Source: Evansella tamaricis (GTDB lineage: Bacteria; Bacillota; Bacilli; Bacillales; Salisediminibacteriaceae). Taken from it: a DNA stretch of 64,000 nucleotides. Of the stretch, positions 28,191 through 36,800 are shown in pieces. The DNA is taken from contig NZ_JAHQCS010000178.1 in NCBI RefSeq assembly GCF_019042215.1, positions 110,719 to 174,718 on the forward strand, written 5' to 3'. Position 1 is the stretch's first letter. Every line of letters starts with the position of its first letter. A program made the translations under genes and the position numbers. The notes under the pieces were generated by a model. That model was not told the origin of the DNA. It saw nothing but the letters and a program-made list of their open reading frames with translations, and ran no database searches.

Positions 28191-28882
28191 TTATCTTTCT
28201 CCTTCAAGGCGGAGTAAAGTTTCTCTTGTGACTCCTTGACACCTTTTAACTCCTTTTTAAAAAGGGACTGGAACGACTTATCCTCCGTAACTGTAGATCG
28301 ATAAAACGTTTCCTTCACCCAGTTGGTCAGTTTCGTAACCGGTTGTTCCAAAACATCATGGGACCTTTGATCGTCCAGTAAATTTTGAATCTCATCTGGA
28401 TCATTAATTTCTTTTAATAGATTCACTGTATCCCCAACACCAACTATAAAAATTTTACTCCCAATTCGAACCATTTGAACGGATCGATTGGATCCTAAAG
28501 CTACCCCTCCGATTCCTTCAATCGTAGAATTATTTCGAAAAGAACGACTTCGATTATTGATAAATTTCAGAAGGGCATAGATTAGAACGATGACAAAAGC
28601 CAATGCCAGAAACATCTGTAAAGACAAGAAGAATAAGTTCTGGTCCGTCCCTCCCCCCATTAGTTCCTCTTGATTTGTTTCTTCTTCTTCAAGACTGTCG
28701 TAAGGTGGAACATCATCTGCATCCGTTTCGCCTAAGTCTAAATCCCTTTCTCCGTTGAACATATTACCAACTGTTCCATTTCCAGTATTCCAATTTACTT
28801 CACCAAAAACGGTGGTTGGAAACAGAAGAAGGATAAGTGTGATAACAATGATGACTGGTTTTATATATATCTTTCTGTTCAA
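28187..28882 (-). CDS. fliO: flagellar biosynthesis protein FliO (FliZ)
   Basis: FliO assists assembly of the FliP pentamer. The protein has an N-terminal signal-peptide-like helix, an acidic extracellular segment (about 35-80), a transmembrane helix (near 85-110: FFLSLQMFLALAFVIVLIYA) and a cytoplasmic FliO domain (GGVALGSNRSVQMVRIGSKI). I chose TTG 28882 (231 aa), 8 nt after AAGGAG. The longer GTG start at 28891 is only one base from that site. Confidence 0.88.
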   Translation of the reverse strand: MNRKIYIKPVIIVITLILLLFPTTVFGEVNWNTGNGTVGNMFNGERDLDLGETDADDVPPYDSLEEEETNQEELMGGGTDQNLFFLSLQMFLALAFVIVLIYALLKFINNRSRSFRNNSTIEGIGGVALGSNRSVQMVRIGSKIFIVGVGDTVNLLKEINDPDEIQNLLDDQRSHDVLEQPVTKLTNWVKETFYRSTVTEDKSFQSLFKKELKGVKESQEKLYSALKEKDK

Positions 28883-28904
28883 ATGACACACTCCTTTAGA
28901 GCAA

Positions 28905-29267
28905 TTATCCTAATGTTTTATTAATTGCCTCTAATACACGCTCTGCTTGGAAAGGTTTAACGATAAAATCTTTTGCACCTGCTTGGATGGCATCTATTAC
29001 CATTGCCTGTTGTCCCATAGCAGAGCACATGATGACCTTTGCATTAGGATCGTGCTTTCTGATTTCCTTTAAAGAGGTAATGCCGTCCATTTCAGGCATA
29101 GTAATATCCATAGTTACTAGTTCAGGGGAATGTTCCTTATACATATCAACTGCTTGCGCTCCGTCCCCCGCTTCTGCTATTACTTCAAATCCATTTTTTG
29201 TTAAAATATCTTTTATCATCATTCTCATAAATGCTGCATCATCAACTATTAATACTTTTACTGACAT
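28905..29267 (-). CDS. cheY: chemotaxis response regulator CheY
   Basis: CheY-P binds the flagellar switch and controls rotation. The 120-aa protein is a single receiver domain with acidic residues Asp9-Asp10, phospho-acceptor Asp54 (TMDITMPEMDG), Ser82 in MCSAMG, and Lys104 (FIVKPF). GGAGG precedes the ATG. It lies between fliY and fliO, as in Bacillus subtilis. Confidence 0.97.
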   Translation of the reverse strand: MSVKVLIVDDAAFMRMMIKDILTKNGFEVIAEAGDGAQAVDMYKEHSPELVTMDITMPEMDGITSLKEIRKHDPNAKVIMCSAMGQQAMVIDAIQAGAKDFIVKPFQAERVLEAINKTLG

Positions 29268-29301
29268 CTGAATATCCTCCTCTGTAAATAACTGGATACA
29301 C

Positions 29302-30510
29302 TTAAAGCTTACGGATTCTTTCTGTTTTACTCACTATATCCGTTACTCTAACTCCAAAGTTTTCATCAATGACAACTACTTCTCCTTTTGCGATCAAACG
29401 ATGGTTCACTAAAATATCTACTGGTTCACCTGCCAGTTTATCCAGTTCAATGATAGACCCTTGAGCTAATTCAAGAATTTCCTTGATGGAACGTTTCGTT
29501 CTTCCTAATTCCACCGTCACTTCCAATGGAATATCTAATAACATTTCTAAATTCTTCGTTTCTGTTTCCCCAAGGGAAGTGGGATTAAAGCTTGCAAAAG
29601 CAGCTGGTTGAACATTTGCAGACCGTACCGGTTGTCTTGGACTTGATGTTAAATGTTGATTTACTTCTGCCCGGTCATTTCGATTATTTCGATTATCAAG
29701 GTACATATGATTATCACTCATATCACCAATAACCTCCATTTCCTCCGGTGGCACATTTTCTTTTTTCACACCCTGCTTTTCGTTCTCGTCCTCCTTTAGT
29801 TGGATCGAATCCGAATTTCCTTCTGGATTCATTAGTTGCTCTACTAATTTTTTACAGAAATTCACTGGAATTAACTGCATGATCTTTGAATCTATAATAT
29901 CTCCAACTCTTAGATTGAAGGATATATTGACAATGACATCCTCTTCCTCAGAAAAAAAATGATGTTCCGGTGAATTTTGCAAATTTAAAACATCAATTCC
30001 CGGAGGAGAAATATCTACCCGTTTATTAAAGATAGTAGACATGGAAGTGGATGCGGAACCCATCATTTGATTCATTGCTTCCTGTACAGCACTGATTTCC
30101 ATTTCCCCTAAGTTCTCATTTACATTAGTACCGTCATTTCCTAACATTAAATCTGCGATGACAGCTGCATCCTTTGTTTTAATGACAAGTAAATTCATTC
30201 CTTGAAAACCAGATGTATACTCCACAGAGATCGCTACATGAGGTTTTGGAAACTCGAGGTGTAACTCATCTTTTTTAACAATGGAAACCTTTGGTGTTGT
30301 AATATCCACTTTTTGATTCAGTAAAGTGGATAGTGCTGTAGCAGCACTTCCAAAGGAGATATTCCCGATTTCTCCAATTGCATCGGTCTCGATACTAGAT
30401 AAATAATTTTCTGTCAGTAATGCTTTATTATCATTACTTTCCTCATCGTCCATTGAAAACCCATTTAACAAGGCGTTGATCTCCTCTTGTGATAACATAT
30501 CATCACTCAT
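29302..30510 (-). CDS. fliY: flagellar switch protein FliY (CheC-like plus FliN domains)
   Basis: FliY replaces FliN in the Bacillus switch and also dephosphorylates CheY-P. The N-terminal peptide MSDDMLSQEEINALLNGF resembles the FliM CheY-P-binding segment. A CheC-like domain with two active-site motifs follows (DAIGEIGNISFGSAATALS, ISAVQEAMNQMMGSAST). A charged, Asn/Arg-rich linker (about 240-310) then leads to a FliN domain (LLDIPLEVTVELGRTKRSIKEIL). The protein is 402 aa. The start overlaps fliM by 8 nt. Confidence 0.96.
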   Translation of the reverse strand: MSDDMLSQEEINALLNGFSMDDEESNDNKALLTENYLSSIETDAIGEIGNISFGSAATALSTLLNQKVDITTPKVSIVKKDELHLEFPKPHVAISVEYTSGFQGMNLLVIKTKDAAVIADLMLGNDGTNVNENLGEMEISAVQEAMNQMMGSASTSMSTIFNKRVDISPPGIDVLNLQNSPEHHFFSEEEDVIVNISFNLRVGDIIDSKIMQLIPVNFCKKLVEQLMNPEGNSDSIQLKEDENEKQGVKKENVPPEEMEVIGDMSDNHMYLDNRNNRNDRAEVNQHLTSSPRQPVRSANVQPAAFASFNPTSLGETETKNLEMLLDIPLEVTVELGRTKRSIKEILELAQGSIIELDKLAGEPVDILVNHRLIAKGEVVVIDENFGVRVTDIVSKTERIRKL

Positions 30511-31498
30511 TCGTTTCTCCCCCCTCTATCATGTGATCAGTTATTTGAACAGCTATTTTTGTTTTTACTTTACCAGGCTGTCCTAGAAATTTTGGATGTT
30601 CTCCTACACAAATAAGTAATGGATCTTCAATTAATTGGTCCAATTCAATGATGTCGTCTCGATCAAGATTTAAAAATTCCTGAATCGTAATCTGTGACTT
30701 TCCTAGTTCCACCACCACATCCAATGATGCTTTCTTTACATTAGACTTGATCGATTCCAATTCTATTGGTTCACGCTCCTTTTTCTTTTGTTGCATCCAG
30801 AGATGAACTGATAGCTTTGGTAAAATCGATTCTATGACCACATGTGGTAAACAAATATTTATCATTCCCGACGTTTCCCCTATAACTGTTGAAAGGGAAA
30901 TTACTACGACCGTTTCATTAGGAGAAACGAGTTGTAGAAACTGTGGGTTTACTTCCAATTCATCCATATAAGGATCCATATCCACAACCGATTCCCACGC
31001 TTCTCGAAAAGTGTCTAATTTCTTTTGGAAAAGCTGAGAGAGTATTTTCGTTTCAATTTCCGTTAATGTTTCCACTTTATTTACAGCTTTTCCTTGGCCT
31101 CCCAACATGCGGTCTAACATGGCGTATGCTACATTCGGATTAATTTCCATCACGAATCTACCATCAAGTGGTGTTGGCTCAAACACGTTTAATAAAGTCA
31201 TCTTCGGAACAGAACGAATGAACTCATCATATGGTAACTGATCTACGGACGCTACGGAAATTTGTACAAATGTCCGTAACTGTGCTGATAATTGTGTTGT
31301 CAATAATCGGGCAAAATTCTCATGTATTCTTGTTAAACTTCGGATTTGATCCTTAGAAAAACGTAAAGCTCTCTTAAAATCGTATACTTTTATTTTTTTC
31401 TCTGATTCTTCTTTCTTCAGTTCCTCTGCATCCATTTCGCCAGTTGATAATGCAGATAATAGAGCATCTATTTCCCCTTGGGATAATACATCTGCCAC
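30503..31498 (-). CDS. fliM: flagellar switch protein FliM
   Basis: FliM is the switch subunit that receives CheY-P. The N-terminal LSQGEIDALLSAL is the CheY-P-binding peptide. The middle is a CheC-like domain (with MLGGQGKAVNKVETLTEIE), and the C-terminus is a FliN-like domain (LDVVVELGKSQITIQEFLNL). I chose GTG 31498 (331 aa), 7 nt after GGAGAGGTGG. The longer frame from 31525 includes that ribosome-binding site. The gene order fliM-fliY-cheY is intact. Confidence 0.96.
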   Translation of the reverse strand: MADVLSQGEIDALLSALSTGEMDAEELKKEESEKKIKVYDFKRALRFSKDQIRSLTRIHENFARLLTTQLSAQLRTFVQISVASVDQLPYDEFIRSVPKMTLLNVFEPTPLDGRFVMEINPNVAYAMLDRMLGGQGKAVNKVETLTEIETKILSQLFQKKLDTFREAWESVVDMDPYMDELEVNPQFLQLVSPNETVVVISLSTVIGETSGMINICLPHVVIESILPKLSVHLWMQQKKKEREPIELESIKSNVKKASLDVVVELGKSQITIQEFLNLDRDDIIELDQLIEDPLLICVGEHPKFLGQPGKVKTKIAVQITDHMIEGGETNE

Positions 31499-31538
31499 CC
31501 TAGAACCACCTCTCCTTTGTTCCACTCTTGATGGCTTT

Positions 31539-31973
31539 TTATTGAATCACTCGTTGGTTCATATAGACATTAATGACCGAACCAGACTGCATGATTTCAT
31601 TAATTCTTTTTTGAATTTGATCCTCAATTTGCCGAATACCATCTGATCCGCGGAAATCACTTTCCTTTAAATCTGAGAGTTCCTGAATGATGATATTTTC
31701 CACTTGAAAGTCTCTTTTTTGAATCTCATTTCTAGCCCTTTCACTATCCATTTCAATGACAAATTGAGTACGAATGACATTATTAGATAAGAGATTCGTC
31801 GTAATTTGATCTGTTTCATACGAAACTTTTAATATATCATCAATCGTTCTTTCTTGTTCCTGTGCACTAGTCTCCTGAAAAAAATGGGTATATAGAACAA
31901 GGGTTAAAACCCCAAGGAGTGACATGGCAACAAGAATGATTAACATAATACTGAGGAGGCGATTTTTTTTCAC
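31539..31973 (-). CDS. fliL: flagellar basal-body protein FliL
   Basis: FliL is a single-pass membrane protein that supports the motor. The 144-aa protein has a short cytoplasmic start, one transmembrane helix (about residues 7-29) and an extracytoplasmic FliL domain ([20 protein letters not shown]). The start is GTG, overlapping the flbD stop by 4 nt (GTGA), which indicates coupled translation. Confidence 0.92.
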   Translation of the reverse strand: MKKNRLLSIMLIILVAMSLLGVLTLVLYTHFFQETSAQEQERTIDDILKVSYETDQITTNLLSNNVIRTQFVIEMDSERARNEIQKRDFQVENIIIQELSDLKESDFRGSDGIRQIEDQIQKRINEIMQSGSVINVYMNQRVIQ

Positions 31974-32203
31974 TTTTTCTCACCCTCCTGTGTATTCCAT
32001 TGCCCCTTTATTTGAATGGAGGTGAGGCCGACCTGCTGATAAAAGGATTGTACCTTTACTGCCACATCATCTTCTGATTCCTTTACAACAAGCTTTTTAC
32101 CATTTGTTAATGTAATGGTTGTGTCAGGAAATGCTTGTATTTGTTCGATATATAACGCATTTAAAGTAAACGTCTGATTGTTTAGTCTTGTTAATTGAAT
32201 CAT
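31970..32203 (-). CDS. flbD: flagellar protein FlbD (SwrD)
   Basis: FlbD/SwrD is a small protein that in Bacillus subtilis raises flagellar torque by supporting stator function. The 77-aa sequence has the family core [20 protein letters not shown] and [17 protein letters not shown]. No normally spaced ribosome-binding site is present. The nearest GAAGGG is 17 nt upstream, but GGTGT and ACACT between them can form a hairpin that shortens the distance. It sits between flgE and fliL as expected. Confidence 0.9.
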   Translation of the reverse strand: MIQLTRLNNQTFTLNALYIEQIQAFPDTTITLTNGKKLVVKESEDDVAVKVQSFYQQVGLTSIQIKGQWNTQEGEKK

Positions 32204-32242
32204 ATCTAAGTGTGGCTACACCCTTCTAAATGCCGTAGCCCT

Positions 32243-32292
32243 CCCCCCCCTTTTTTTAATAAATGGGTTGGCTTAGTGATTTCCACTAAGCC
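32243..32292 (-). other. flgE-flbD spacer with a 9-bp hairpin and A7G8 tract
   Basis: GGCTTAGTG (32284-32292) pairs perfectly with CACTAAGCC (32270-32278) just after flgE. No T-run follows on the minus strand, so this may act as an RNA stabiliser or processing site and not as a terminator. Downstream lies an A7-G8 tract (32243-32257) before flbD. Confidence 0.45.
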
Positions 32293-32342
32293 GTTTATAA
32301 CTTGACACTGCTAATTAATTTGTTGAAACGGAATTTATACTA

Positions 32343-33560
32343 TTATCGTTTTAAGTTAACAAGTTCTTGAAGGATCTCGTCAGAAGTAGTAATGATTCGC
32401 GTATTTGCCTGAAACCCCCGTTGGGAAACTATCATTTCTGTAAATTCCTCTGACAGATCCACATTTGACATCTCTAACGCCGCCCCAGTTAAGGAACCCC
32501 TTCCCCCATCTCCAGGAAAACCTACTTGTGGCATCCCGGAGTTATTCGAAACTCGGTACGTATTGTCACCTGATTTCGTTAGTCCACCTGGATTATTGAA
32601 GGTAGCAAGGGCAAGTTGTCCTAAGAGACGGACCTCTCCATTCGAGAAAACGCCATTAATCTCTCCCGTACTAGATATATTAAAACTTTCCAGTGTTCCA
32701 TCAATATTTCCGTTCACCTGGTAAATATCCACATTAGAGTTACGGTCGTATTGTGTAATTTGTGAAAGGTTGAGATTAAAAGTAACATTATTAATATTTG
32801 GATCATTAAACTGTAATGTTAACGTCGTATTGTCATTCGCAAGATTCCCACTTGTGAATGTTAACGTTCCATTCGTTCCCCCAGTAACTTCTGCACTGTC
32901 AGAAGAGATAGTATAGGACCATTCGTTGTTATTGTCCTTCGTAAACGTAACTTCCATAAGGTGAGGTCTTCCAATTTCATCAACCACATAAAATTCCACT
33001 CTTCTTGATTCACCTGTTGCCAATTCCGAGTCCAAATTTCCACGAATAAGAGCCTCAGTAGTAGCTTGTGGAGGCATTGTCATTCCTGCTGATATTGCAA
33101 GATTACCTATACCACCAGCCTCATTAATATTCCCATTTGCACCTACTCCGTACCCTTGAACAAACATTCCATTTGCCGTCACTAAATTACCGGCCTGATC
33201 GAGGTAGAAATTTCCAGCTCTAGTATAATTGGATTGATTTCCATCATTTACGATAAAGAATCCATCTCCAGTAATACCAATATCTAAATCTCTTCCTGTT
33301 GTTTGAAGAGAACCTTGTGTTTGTATCGTATCAATCGATGCTAACGTACTTCCAAGCCCCATTTGAATTGGGTTTGTTCCCCCTCGATTTTCTGTCGGGG
33401 TACTTGCACCAGAAAGTTGTTGACTGACGAGATCTTGGAATGTTACTCGCCCCTTTTTATAACCAAAGGTATTAACATTCGCAATATTATTTCCGATAAC
33501 ATCCAGTTTTGTCTGGAAGTTTCGCATTCCGCCTATTCCAGAGTACATGGCACGTAACAT
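32343..33560 (-). CDS. flgE: flagellar hook protein FlgE
   Basis: FlgE polymerises into the hook. The N-terminus MLRAMYSGIGGMRNFQTKLDVIGNNIANVNT-type block (shown here in part: FQTKLDVIGNNIANVNTFGY) and the C-terminal block (NVDLSEEFTEMIVSQRGFQA) are the paired D0 coiled-coil segments. I chose ATG 33560 (405 aa) behind AGAGGAG. At about 405 residues it is longer than the roughly 264-aa hook protein of Bacillus subtilis. The extra sequence is a beta-rich, Asn/Thr-rich insert (about 140-290). Confidence 0.94.
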   Translation of the reverse strand: MLRAMYSGIGGMRNFQTKLDVIGNNIANVNTFGYKKGRVTFQDLVSQQLSGASTPTENRGGTNPIQMGLGSTLASIDTIQTQGSLQTTGRDLDIGITGDGFFIVNDGNQSNYTRAGNFYLDQAGNLVTANGMFVQGYGVGANGNINEAGGIGNLAISAGMTMPPQATTEALIRGNLDSELATGESRRVEFYVVDEIGRPHLMEVTFTKDNNNEWSYTISSDSAEVTGGTNGTLTFTSGNLANDNTTLTLQFNDPNINNVTFNLNLSQITQYDRNSNVDIYQVNGNIDGTLESFNISSTGEINGVFSNGEVRLLGQLALATFNNPGGLTKSGDNTYRVSNNSGMPQVGFPGDGGRGSLTGAALEMSNVDLSEEFTEMIVSQRGFQANTRIITTSDEILQELVNLKR

Positions 33561-33639
33561 ATTAAAAACTCCTCTCCGATCATTAGTTGCTGTATCCTTC
33601 ATTCAACAGCATACGGCTTCCTTTCGGTCCAGCCGTTTT

Positions 33640-34026
33640 TTAATCCATTAAAATAGCCCCATTTATATTTGTAAATAACTGTGCCTGAGCTTCTTCCCGG
33701 TCCATTGCTGTAATAACAGTTTTATTTTTGGCACTGATTACCAGGGCAGCATTATGGGTAATAACGAGGGAATCGTTAACTCCTTTTCGGCTAGCTTCCA
33801 CCACTTTTTCCTGTATTCGTTCCCAGGTTTCAGAACTGATATGAATACCCCGCTCTTGCAATCTTTTTTCTGCATGCTTGGATACTTTTATTCCTGTTGC
33901 ACTCTCCATTGTCTTCTGTAATACAGATTCAAATGTTGAAGAAGTTACATTACCTGGTTTTACTTTTGGTGCAGCGGGTTTTATAGGGCCGTGCTGCAGG
34001 TGATGGGGCATAATTTTATAACTCAT
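33640..34026 (-). CDS. TIGR02530-type flagellar operon protein
   Basis: This 128-aa protein fits a small family found between flgD and flgE in Firmicutes and spirochaetes. The recognisable part is a C-terminal domain (KVSKHAEKRLQERGIHISSE, then NDSLVITHNAALVISAKNKTVITAMD). I chose ATG 34026, 8 nt after GGAGG; the longer frame includes that site. No biochemical function is established. Its position suggests a role at the hook-assembly stage. Confidence 0.85.
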   Translation of the reverse strand: MSYKIMPHHLQHGPIKPAAPKVKPGNVTSSTFESVLQKTMESATGIKVSKHAEKRLQERGIHISSETWERIQEKVVEASRKGVNDSLVITHNAALVISAKNKTVITAMDREEAQAQLFTNINGAILMD

Positions 34027-34050
34027 TATCCACACCTCCATCTTTCTTCA

Positions 34051-34515
34051 CTACAAATTGGGGTTCGTAACTGATTGAACATCTTTAACTGAAATCGTAT
34101 ACGTATTATCAATTAATAGCTCAGCCAATCCATTTTTGAATTTCACAGTTGTGACAACGCCTTCCATTTTCTCTTTCCGAAGTACACCATCATCCCCCAT
34201 CTTTTCCCGTTCCCAAGAAACCTCTTTCCCGATTAGTTCACTATGTGAGATGAAATGGGATTGCTGTTGTTGATCAATAAATTTTTGCAAGTTCGTATTC
34301 ATGTTTGTCATTTGCTCTAATGCTGTGAATTGAGCCATTTGTGCAATAAATTCCTTATCTTCCATTGGATTAAGGGGGTCCTGATTTTGTAGTTGAGTAA
34401 TGAGAATCCTAAGAAAAGCGTCCTTATCTAAATCCCCTGTATTCCTTTGTTGCTGTCGCATCTGGTAGTCTGAAAGATACAGGCTGTTTGTAATTGAGTT
34501 TGTCACTAATTTCAC
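34051..34515 (-). CDS. flgD: flagellar hook assembly (scaffold) protein FlgD
   Basis: FlgD caps the growing hook. The N-terminal export and assembly part has the family motif DKDAFLRILITQLQNQDPLNPMEDKEF (core residues near 30-56), followed by MAQFTALEQMTNMNTNL. The short C-terminal beta region (GKEVSWEREK) reflects the reduced Bacillus type, 154 aa in total. It lies 5 nt after fliK. Confidence 0.95.
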   Translation of the reverse strand: MKLVTNSITNSLYLSDYQMRQQQRNTGDLDKDAFLRILITQLQNQDPLNPMEDKEFIAQMAQFTALEQMTNMNTNLQKFIDQQQQSHFISHSELIGKEVSWEREKMGDDGVLRKEKMEGVVTTVKFKNGLAELLIDNTYTISVKDVQSVTNPNL

Positions 34516-34520
34516 CTTCT

Positions 34521-35744
34521 TTAAACTTCCAGATTAATAGTTTCTTGTAAAAAATCGAAAAAGGCATCGTCTTCTTCCTTTTCTGTTTGTTGTTCATGTG
34601 GGGGTTTTTGCGATTGTTGTTGTTGACCCCGTTGTTCCCCTTGTTGATCTCTAAGGGTGTTTTGCTGTGTCTGTTGTTGAGTTACCTCGATTCGATCCAC
34701 TTGAAGTTGCTGAGTTTGAAAAGCTTGTCTTAACTGATTCATTTGACCTTCAAGCAGTTCCCTGGCAACAGTGGTGGTTGTCATCATTTTCGCTACTATG
34801 ACCCCATTCACTTGTTGAATTGTTATATCTAACCGCCCAAGGGACTGAGGATGTAGTTTGATACTTAATTGCTTTATCCCATTACTTAACTGCTGAAATT
34901 GACTACGGTCTAATGCCTGTTGAAATTGACGAAAAATTTGTTGTTCCGAGACTTTATCTCCACGATTTCCACTATGGAGAAAAAGTTGCTGTACCTTGGA
35001 CATATGGGAATTACTATGATCCATTGAGAAAAAGATAGGTTTTTCAGTGCTTTTTTGACGACTTTTTTCTAGACCCCCGAGTAAATTGTTCAAACTGCTT
35101 TTTCTATTGAACATATTTTGCAATTGGTCCAGTTGACTTACAGTTTGACGATTTCCTTCCACAGGTATCGGCTCTTTTAAATAGTGAATAACTTGTTCCA
35201 TTAAAGGACGAAACATCGTCCTGTCTCCCTCAACGACATTAATGAAAAATGTCTGTTGGACTAAGGGTTCTAAAACGGTGATCATTTGCGATATCTCTGT
35301 TAAATCAAATTTGGAACTATCGTTTTCCTCCATAACCGTAAATGCACTTATTAATGCAAGGAGATGAAGAGGATCTTCCTTTGAACCGATAGATGTAACG
35401 AACTCTTCTAAATCCTCACCTCGATCCAATAATCCAGTCAATTCCTCCACATACTTTAGAAAAGTAGTATAGATCTCATTGCTTTCTAAGTCTTCGTTCC
35501 ATAGGTGATAGAGTTCGTTTTCCAACAAAAGTTCTTGAAGCTTCTCCTGTAGTTCCTCTCCACCACTATTCTCAGTTTGTATTGGTGCAAGTTTAGACTG
35601 TGTATCAGCATTGTTGGAATACAAACCATCTAAAATCTTTAAGAAGGAAGTGTCTTTTTCCCCCTCAGAATGATGACCTTCTCCGTTTGGATTCCAGTTT
35701 GGCTGTACCATTTGTGACAAAAATACATTAATCGCCCCACTCAT
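34521..35744 (-). CDS. fliK: flagellar hook-length control protein FliK
   Basis: FliK measures hook length and triggers the FlhB switch. The N-terminal 280 residues are variable and Gln/Glu-rich. The C-terminal Flg_hook domain is recognisable (QLSIKLHPQSLGRLDITIQQ, then a helix and LQVDRIEVTQQQ), followed by a glutamine-rich tail. I chose ATG 35744 (407 aa) behind GGGGGTGAG; the longer frame starts at a TTG next to that site. It may interact with FlhB encoded in the same operon. Confidence 0.93.
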   Translation of the reverse strand: MSGAINVFLSQMVQPNWNPNGEGHHSEGEKDTSFLKILDGLYSNNADTQSKLAPIQTENSGGEELQEKLQELLLENELYHLWNEDLESNEIYTTFLKYVEELTGLLDRGEDLEEFVTSIGSKEDPLHLLALISAFTVMEENDSSKFDLTEISQMITVLEPLVQQTFFINVVEGDRTMFRPLMEQVIHYLKEPIPVEGNRQTVSQLDQLQNMFNRKSSLNNLLGGLEKSRQKSTEKPIFFSMDHSNSHMSKVQQLFLHSGNRGDKVSEQQIFRQFQQALDRSQFQQLSNGIKQLSIKLHPQSLGRLDITIQQVNGVIVAKMMTTTTVARELLEGQMNQLRQAFQTQQLQVDRIEVTQQQTQQNTLRDQQGEQRGQQQQSQKPPHEQQTEKEEDDAFFDFLQETINLEV

Positions 35745-35775
35745 TTTTATCTCACCCCCTTTCAATAATCTAATA

Positions 35776-36345
35776 CTAATTTGATAATTTACTTATTAAT
35801 TCCGCGGCTTTTCCAGGATCAACCCTGCTTAATATTTGCGCACGTGAATCCAACTTCATGATCCTTAAGTACATTACTGCCTCATCTTCAGCCATCTCAC
35901 TTACAATTAGTGCTGCTTTCGATGCGGTCATTGTTTCTAAAGTTCTCACCACATCACTCAACTCTGCACGGTTTTCTTCAGTAGTGGTTTCCTGGTCCTG
36001 TTCCGTTTCTTCGGTATTTAATAATTGTTGGACTTGTGCTTCTAAATCAGTAATTAACTCTTCTTTTTGTTGAATTTGCTGCTCTAACTGATTTATTGTT
36101 GATAAAAAGTTAGCATTTTCGTCTTGTAATTGAGTTATTGTCTCTTCGTATTCGATGGGGTCAAGAGTTACCTCCTCTGTATCTTCCACAAATGGCAAGA
36201 AGGTAACAGTCTTTTTCAATGTTTCCCCAACATTCACATCAAAAAAGTTCAAAAACGCAACTGCTAGGATAATTGCAAATATAGCGGGTATGATGATTAA
36301 CATGAAAAATACTTGCCATTTACTTTGAACTTCGTCTTTACTCAT
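35776..36345 (-). CDS. ylxF: MotE/YlxF-family flagellar operon protein
   Basis: The 189-aa protein has one N-terminal transmembrane helix (about 11-33), an acidic linker, a coiled coil (about 68-110), a Glu/Thr-rich stretch, and a C-terminal MgtE_N-like helical domain (MAEDEAVMYLRIMKLDSRAQ, then ILSRVDPGKAAELISKL). This matches YlxF of Bacillus subtilis and MotE-type motility chaperones. It lies between fliJ and fliK in the usual order. The function is probably related to rod or stator assembly, but that is inference. Confidence 0.88.
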   Translation of the reverse strand: MSKDEVQSKWQVFFMLIIIPAIFAIILAVAFLNFFDVNVGETLKKTVTFLPFVEDTEEVTLDPIEYEETITQLQDENANFLSTINQLEQQIQQKEELITDLEAQVQQLLNTEETEQDQETTTEENRAELSDVVRTLETMTASKAALIVSEMAEDEAVMYLRIMKLDSRAQILSRVDPGKAAELISKLSN

Positions 36346-36358
36346 TCTTTCACCCTAT

Positions 36359-36796
36359 TCACCGGTTCAAATATTGTTGGACTGATACTTCATCGAGAAA
36401 TTTGTTTTCCAGTTGCTTTTGATTCCATTCGAATTGCTCGTGTTTTTTTTCTTTGATTTTTTCAAACTTCTTTACGTCAACAGCAGATGCCATTAAGTGA
36501 AGGTGACTTTCGTTCATGGCACTCCTTGCCATTTGTGTCGATTGTTGTAATCTGTCAATCTGGAGTTCCAAAAAACGTACGTTTTCCTGAGTTTGCTGTA
36601 TTTCAGATATGGGCACACCATTCGAAATCTTTCTCTCATAGATTTCCAGGAGATCTTCCTTTTTCTTTAAATGATTGTATAGTTCCGTTGCCACATCTTC
36701 GAATTTTTTTAAAGCCTCCCTATATACCAATTGGTCTTCTGTTTTTTGGTGCTCTTTCACTTCTAAGACCTTTTGGAGTGTAAATTGAAACGTCAT
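36359..36796 (-). CDS. fliJ: flagellar export ATPase stalk protein FliJ
   Basis: FliJ is the coiled-coil stalk inserted into the FliI hexamer. The 145-aa sequence is nearly all alpha-helical heptad repeats with high Glu, Lys and Gln, starting MTFQFTLQKVLEVKEHQK. I chose ATG 36796 because the GTG one codon upstream is too near GGGGG. It lies 4 nt after fliI. Confidence 0.93.
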   Translation of the reverse strand: MTFQFTLQKVLEVKEHQKTEDQLVYREALKKFEDVATELYNHLKKKEDLLEIYERKISNGVPISEIQQTQENVRFLELQIDRLQQSTQMARSAMNESHLHLMASAVDVKKFEKIKEKKHEQFEWNQKQLENKFLDEVSVQQYLNR

Positions 36797-36800
36797 CACA

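Noticed and set aside
32243..32257. C8T7 (A7G8) tract as a sequencing artefact or frameshift
   Set aside because: It lies in an intergenic spacer, so no reading frame is broken. Slippage is mentioned only as a possibility.
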